From Telmatactis stephensoni (taxonomy: Eukaryota; Cnidaria; Anthozoa; Actiniaria; Isophelliidae): 64,000 bases of DNA. A model generated the notes under the pieces. The model saw nothing but the letters and a program-made list of their open reading frames with translations, searched no databases and was not told where the DNA came from. Of this stretch, positions 59,400 through 64,000 are shown in pieces (the first letter of the stretch is position 1; every line of letters begins with the position of its first letter). Where the stretch lies: positions 310,001-374,000 of the forward strand of contig JALIZF010001521.1 of NCBI GenBank assembly GCA_029948255.1, written 5' to 3'. A program made the translations under genes and the position numbers.

Positions 59400-59700
59400 G
59401 CTCAAATGCAAACTTTGTGTTTGGCTTTATATTTACTGCACCAGGGCAGTTGGTGAATACCGCTTTCACCTAAGTAGTAAACACTGTAGCAAATGTATAG
59501 CAAATTTGCAAGTTTGGCAATGTTTGCCATGGTAGCAAATGTGTAGTAAATATGAAGTTTGATTTCAAGTTTGCTGTGAGAGCAAATGTAACAGCAAATT
59601 TGGCAATGTTTGTAACGGTAGTAAATGTCAAGTAAACATTGAATTTGCCTTTGATTTTGCTGTGAGAGCAAACGCAGCGCAAACTTGAGATTTAATTGCG
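59400..59700. repeat. Diverged tandem repeat, ~86-bp unit
   Basis: TGGCAATGTTTG occurs at 59515 and 59601; CTGTGAGAGCAAA and AGTAAA blocks recur at similar offsets. Confidence 0.6.
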
Positions 59701-61137
59701 CTCCAATTATAGTATATTTATTGTTGTGCAAGCCATTGTAAACATGATCAAATTAAATTGCTCTTTGAAAAGTATAATTTCTAGATTTGCGTGTACGCTG
59801 TTTGATACATCGCGTTATCGCATAACATGGAAGCTAAATGTGCATTATTGCGTCAGGACGATATAATACCCATAGAATCAAACTTTTATTAGGAAATATT
59901 CAGTATATATACACACATCTTTAAAATGCATTTAATTGAAAATTATGACTTTCAAAATCAATATAATAAATCACCTATGGATATACATCTAAATCCCTCT
60001 TTCATTTCAACCTTTCATCCTTTAATAAGATTTTTCAAATTTCAATTCATTTCAATCTAAATCAAGTATGCTAAAATTCAACTTTGAGATTACTATCTAT
60101 TTTAATATCTAAAACCCTCTTATATATGTTTTTTAAAATAATTCTATAATGTGACTTCTCAAATGAATTCCAATTCAATTTAAAATCAGCATTGCTGGAT
60201 TATAAGTTTGATAATATACACTCTAATTCTCTTGTGGTATTTTGTCATCTCACTATTTAACTTTTAACAAACTAATACACTAGCTAATTTTGGAACCAGT
60301 ATCTGACATGATACTTTGTTTAGCTCTCTGAAGAGATGCAAAATCTTGTTATTTAATTTATATTTGAAATGTTTTCAAGGAGAGAAAAATTAATTAGCTA
60401 CAAGGCAATACATGTTCCTTCAAAAGTCAGTACATTTGTACATGAATCCAATAACAAGGTCTGAATACTTTATGACCCAAACACAAATAATACCACGGTT
60501 ACATCTCACTCAATGTCAGACTTGACTGTACATAGTATATTCTTTTTAGTTTTGGTAACAGCCTGTGGTAATCACGAAGTACACATCAATGACCCAGGAA
60601 GGTGTGATTGGACAATACAAATACTTTAACTTTCCACAACTTCCACAGGTTTTTGCTTACAATTTTGAATAACCTATGCAACATCGAGGCGGACATTGAG
60701 CAACATACTGACCATTAACTTGTTTATTGCTTAACTAAGCTCACTTCAAATCTCATACGAAAATAACTAACCTAACTTGGGACTGTGATCAAAATCCAAA
60801 CTGCAAGTACATTGAAGAGCCTCATCCAAAAAGACATACTAATTATGTTCTTATTGATTTGAGCTCAGCTTAGGAGAATACTGACTAAGATCAAATTAAT
60901 CACACATCACTTAGGCTATTCTTGCATTGACCTCTTTCAGTTTTTCACAAAGAGAAAATATTTTTACCCTTGAAAATTATAATTTTACTTTCTAAAAAGA
61001 ATGGTGTAAGAGTCAGCTCAAAATAATAATCTAATGACATTAACTGAAAAATATTTATGACAGGAGGAAAATGATTTTGAGTACCAGCTGATATTGTGCT
61101 AGTCTGTTTGCAATAATTGTCCAACATCAGTAACACT
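59701..61137. other. AT-rich non-coding stretch
   Basis: Nothing recognisable on either strand. Confidence 0.5.
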
Positions 61138-61457
61138 TAGCCTCCTCCGCAGGCAACCTTTTGGGCTTCCTGTGCGAAATTTTGAGAAGAAAAAAGACTG
61201 GGGACGAAAAGGAGGAGGGAAAAAAGAAGAAGGGGTTGCCTGCCAAATATCGAAGGGTACGGACACACAGTGGTACCTCGAGGACATGCAGATGCACCCC
61301 GGGTACCCTAGGGGGCTCACTATGTTGCCAAAATCCTTTCTCCCAGTGGCTCAGTAGTTGATTCATTTCAGAGACTCAAATATGTTCTAGAGAATAGTAC
61401 TTCGAATACAAAAAGGCTCAGAGAAAGCGGAAAAAATTCAAATACTGAAAGAATTCA

Positions 61458-61530
61458 TACCCTGCTTGGCAGAGGTTTCGTTATTTTCCGTTAGAGGGAG
61501 AAAATAACGAAACCTCTGCCAAGCAGGGTA
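61458..61530. repeat. Perfect hairpin, 31-bp arms
   Basis: Arms 61458-61488 and 61500-61530 are exact inverses (start TACCCTGCTTGGCAGAGG) around an 11-base loop. Inside the MULE-like element. Confidence 0.95.
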
Positions 61531-61728
61531 AGATTTCATAGAATTCGAGAGTCTGCCGCTCAGGCTTAAACTCATGTAAACTACTCAGTTATATGTTCGA
61601 TCACTTCTGAGGTCAAGAATATGTTTGAACAAATGTATTTCTTTAATAAATTTTGTATTCCCTACGATATATCTCCGGCGGTAAACGCTAAGTAGCGCCG
61701 GCTGATCTGAAAGGCAGTAATTTCATCG

Positions 61729-62078
61729 GACAAATTATTAACGACGGTTGACCTTGATGCTAACACAGCAGGAAGCTTATGTTTGGCTAACGATTTCCCT
61801 CCACCACTATTCAAGTCTGTCAAGACATGTTTGATTTTATTTATTCCCAACACAACATTTATTAATGCAACGGTCTAAAGTCTTTGTATTGGAATCAACC
61901 CTCTCCCGTTGTAATATCAATATCTTCGAGTTGTTGTTGTTGCTGTTGAACGTCGTCAAAGGAATGATTGTGAAGTATCTGGGAAACAGTTTGAAGTTTC
62001 CATACTTTCTAATAGAACCTGAGGAACTATCTGGCTGTTTTTATATCGTCATATGTAGTAGATCATAGTAGATACTCC
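61729..62078 (-). repeat. 350-bp direct repeat, copy inside the MULE-like element
   Basis: It matches 63020-63369 at a constant offset of 1291 with a single difference seen (GTCGTC versus GTCATC). On the minus strand both copies hold the same start, MLGINKIKHVLTDLNSGG, with different continuations after ..VVNNLS. Confidence 0.9.
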
Positions 62079-63019
62079 ATTTCCATGCGTCGAGCTCACG
62101 GACTTCCACGGATGTGTGCCGGGCGCAATCAGTTTATACTAATCAGTTTACTCAAATCAAAACTTCAAAGCAGCTTTGAAAGCTAAGAATTTGCTATGGA
62201 TTTTCGTGACCATTTACATCATTACAACGGTAATAATTTTTGTGCCGCGAAAGTAGGAATACAGGCGATTTAGTTTATAAGAGATCGTACACAATGAGAA
62301 AATTCTAACACTGTACCCCGTAGACATCTTTGAGGCTACAAATTGTTAACGTCCCTCCCCTGCTTAGGAGATTTTAAGATGCGCGAACCGACCTGCGCGA
62401 TCTGACAAGTAGTTGTCGATATTTGGCAGGCAACTCTCGCCTTTTCTCGCCTGGCGTCCAGGCCACTACGTGTCTTTAACACAGGAGGCCCAAAGCGAAA
62501 AAGCGAACAGTTGCCTGCGGAGGAGGCTAAGTAACACTCTGTAATGAGAAAGTAAAAGAATCATTACTAGTCTGCAACATGTAGCACAATATAGTCTGCA
62601 GGCCTGTGCTCTTACAGCAGTGCCTGGGTGCCTGAGAACAGCCTTGATTTGGTTTAATATTTAACACTCTTCTACACTGTGTATTAAAGTGTCATGTAGT
62701 GTACAAAGTAATCATGTCACTACTGTTTACAACACTTTTTGATGCCCGAAACAATAGCACAAAGACCTTGAATATACTTGAGTTCATTTTGGTGTGTTAA
62801 TAATTGGGGAAAATTATGACAACAATATATAGCTTTAATATTCACTTACCAATTATAAGGAATTTGAAGAAAGCTGGTCATCATATATTGTGAATCGAAA
62901 TCTAGAATAACAAAATAAAAGAGTTCAACAGTCAGTAGGATTATTTGAAAGCAACGTAGTCGTGATAGGCTTTCAAGATATAATAGTATCCTCTCGGATC
63001 ATGTTTATTTACGACTGTT

Positions 63020-63369
63020 GACAAATTATTAACGACGGTTGACCTTGATGCTAACACAGCAGGAAGCTTATGTTTGGCTAACGATTTCCCTCCACCACTA
63101 TTCAAGTCTGTCAAGACATGTTTGATTTTATTTATTCCCAACACAACATTTATTAATGCAACGGTCTAAAGTCTTTGTATTGGAATCAACCCTCTCCCGT
63201 TGTAATATCAATATCTTCGAGTTGTTGTTGTTGCTGTTGAACGTCATCAAAGGAATGATTGTGAAGTATCTGGGAAACAGTTTGAAGTTTCCATACTTTC
63301 TAATAGAACCTGAGGAACTATCTGGCTGTTTTTATATCGTCATATGTAGTAGATCATAGTAGATACTCC
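63020..63369 (-). repeat. 350-bp direct repeat, copy outside the MULE-like element
   Basis: Here the minus-strand frame begins at 63144 and continues past the repeat edge (STVVNKHDPRGYYYILKAY) to a stop at 62941. It may be the first exon of a gene, and this may be the source copy. Its other edge coincides with the start of the next repeat at 63370. Confidence 0.65.
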
Positions 63370-63760
63370 CGGCCTGTTCACATTGGGACTTCTAAGCCGC
63401 TTTGCTTATAAACGTACTCTGCTAAGTGGCTTTTCCAGTGTGAACGCTTTTTGGACATTTTCGCTAAGCCGCTTTTCAATGACCAGTTTGTGGCGTTCAC
63501 ACGGGGAAATCGACCGGAAATGTGATAAAACTCAATCCACTGAAAACTAGGTTTGAAACCGGTCGTGGTTGCTAATGGTGTTATTCTTGACAGTTTTTTG
63601 CTTGCACATGTCAATCATATCTCGACCTTAGGTCAAATGTTTCCGATGAGTCGTCTTCAGATTTCATTCCTACAGTCATCGGCACTGCAGTTATTGTCAC
63701 ATAGCTTCATTGAAACCAAAAACATGGATAAATTCAAAAAAGGAAACTCCAAGTAAGTTA
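63370..63760 (+). other. Possible left end of another DNA transposon
   Basis: The sequence CGGCCTGTTCACATTGGGAC starts abruptly where the 350-bp repeat ends, and GTGTGAACGC-like words recur inverted inside. At 63724 ATGGATAAATTC opens a short frame ending at a GTAAGT donor, similar in layout to the first exon of the Harbinger Myb gene. The rest is outside the window, so this is only a suggestion. Confidence 0.35.
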
Positions 63761-63850
63761 ATATGCTGTTTACTGTTAGTTTAAAAGTAGACAAACTTTT
63801 TAAGCAACATTTGCTGGCTAGATATTGTTGTTGTTGTACATTTTGCTGTA

Positions 63851-63911
63851 CATAAATAACTGAGTTGTTGTTTTGTACTTTCGCGCCAAAACAACAACTC
63901 AGTTATTTATG
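63851..63911. repeat. Perfect hairpin, 24-bp arms
   Basis: CATAAATAACTGAGTTGTTG plus TTTT (63851-63874) and its exact inverse (63888-63911) around a 13-base loop. Confidence 0.95.
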
Positions 63912-64000
63912 GCGCAATATACTTTATTTGAGCTCAAAGTCACAACAAAATTGAATAAACAGTGAATAGGTTTGCCACATATTGTGTTTAATGTCAAAAG

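Larger units (their letters stand above)
61138..62529. mobile_element. MULE-like non-autonomous transposon with captured sequence
   Basis: Both ends begin TAGCCTCCTCCGCAGGCAAC (inverted) and stay similar for ~120 bases, to a shared GTTGCCTGCCAAATATCGA. A 9-bp duplication AGTAACACT flanks it exactly (61129-61137, 62530-62538); 9 bp is typical of Mutator-like elements. No transposase inside. It contains a 31-bp-armed hairpin and a 350-bp segment found again at 63020-63369. Confidence 0.85.

Noticed and set aside
61099..61366. Overlapping short open frames at the MULE-like left end
   Set aside because: Lie in the terminal inverted repeat and its purine-rich neighbour on both strands; no domain.

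Overview
This is eukaryotic, AT-rich, intron-bearing DNA dominated by transposable elements. Spliced genes with GT-AG introns, DIRS, Crypton-like, Harbinger, Ty3/gypsy and several LINE types, dense hairpin MITEs, and multicopy genes of the integrase-core and zinc-finger/CUE/HECT kinds point to a marine invertebrate. A cnidarian (coral or sea anemone) is my best guess; that is inference, as no species-diagnostic gene is present. I saw no rRNA, tRNA or CRISPR array.

Layout. 1-3886 (minus): Ty3/gypsy retrotransposon running off the left edge, with gag, pol in the -1 frame, a primer-binding site and one LTR. 3887-7310: a LINE cut up by two inverted copies of a ~1 kb repeat. 8261-11485: a decayed DIRS-like retroelement. 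11799-18252: a spliced integrase-core gene with a premature stop, a stray copy of its last exon upstream, and a 1 kb minisatellite of 10-bp units in front of it. 18507-20176: a tyrosine-recombinase (Crypton-like) gene between perfect 23-bp inverted repeats. 21336-34316 (minus): two head-to-tail copies of a multi-exon zinc-finger/CUE/HECT ubiquitin-ligase-like gene, both broken. The HECT exon of the second copy is split by a complete Harbinger element (27315-30339) with a 3-bp target duplication. 34600-36235: satellite. 36236-37505: SWIM/YqaJ-like gene remnant.

37690-46790: a LINE split by a 7.7 kb Academ-like transposon (37885-45559) with long terminal inverted repeats and an AAC target duplication; removing the insert rejoins the LINE frame exactly. 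46791-48454: a 5'-truncated R4/Dong-like LINE inside a TTA microsatellite. 48930-52290: three tandem-repeat arrays. 53273-54481: a coherent two-exon gene of unknown function. 55727-58693: a CR1/L2-like LINE with ORF1 and a broken ORF2. 61138-62529: a MULE-like element with a 9-bp target duplication carrying a 350-bp segment also found just outside it (63020-63369).

The best-supported new observations are a predicted -1 frameshift pseudoknot between gag and pol, the two insertions whose target sites reconstruct to open coding sequence, the inverted repeats around the Crypton-like gene, and the possible gene-fragment capture by the MULE-like element. Apart from the Harbinger genes, the gypsy gag/pol and the two-exon unknown gene, nearly every coding region here is damaged.
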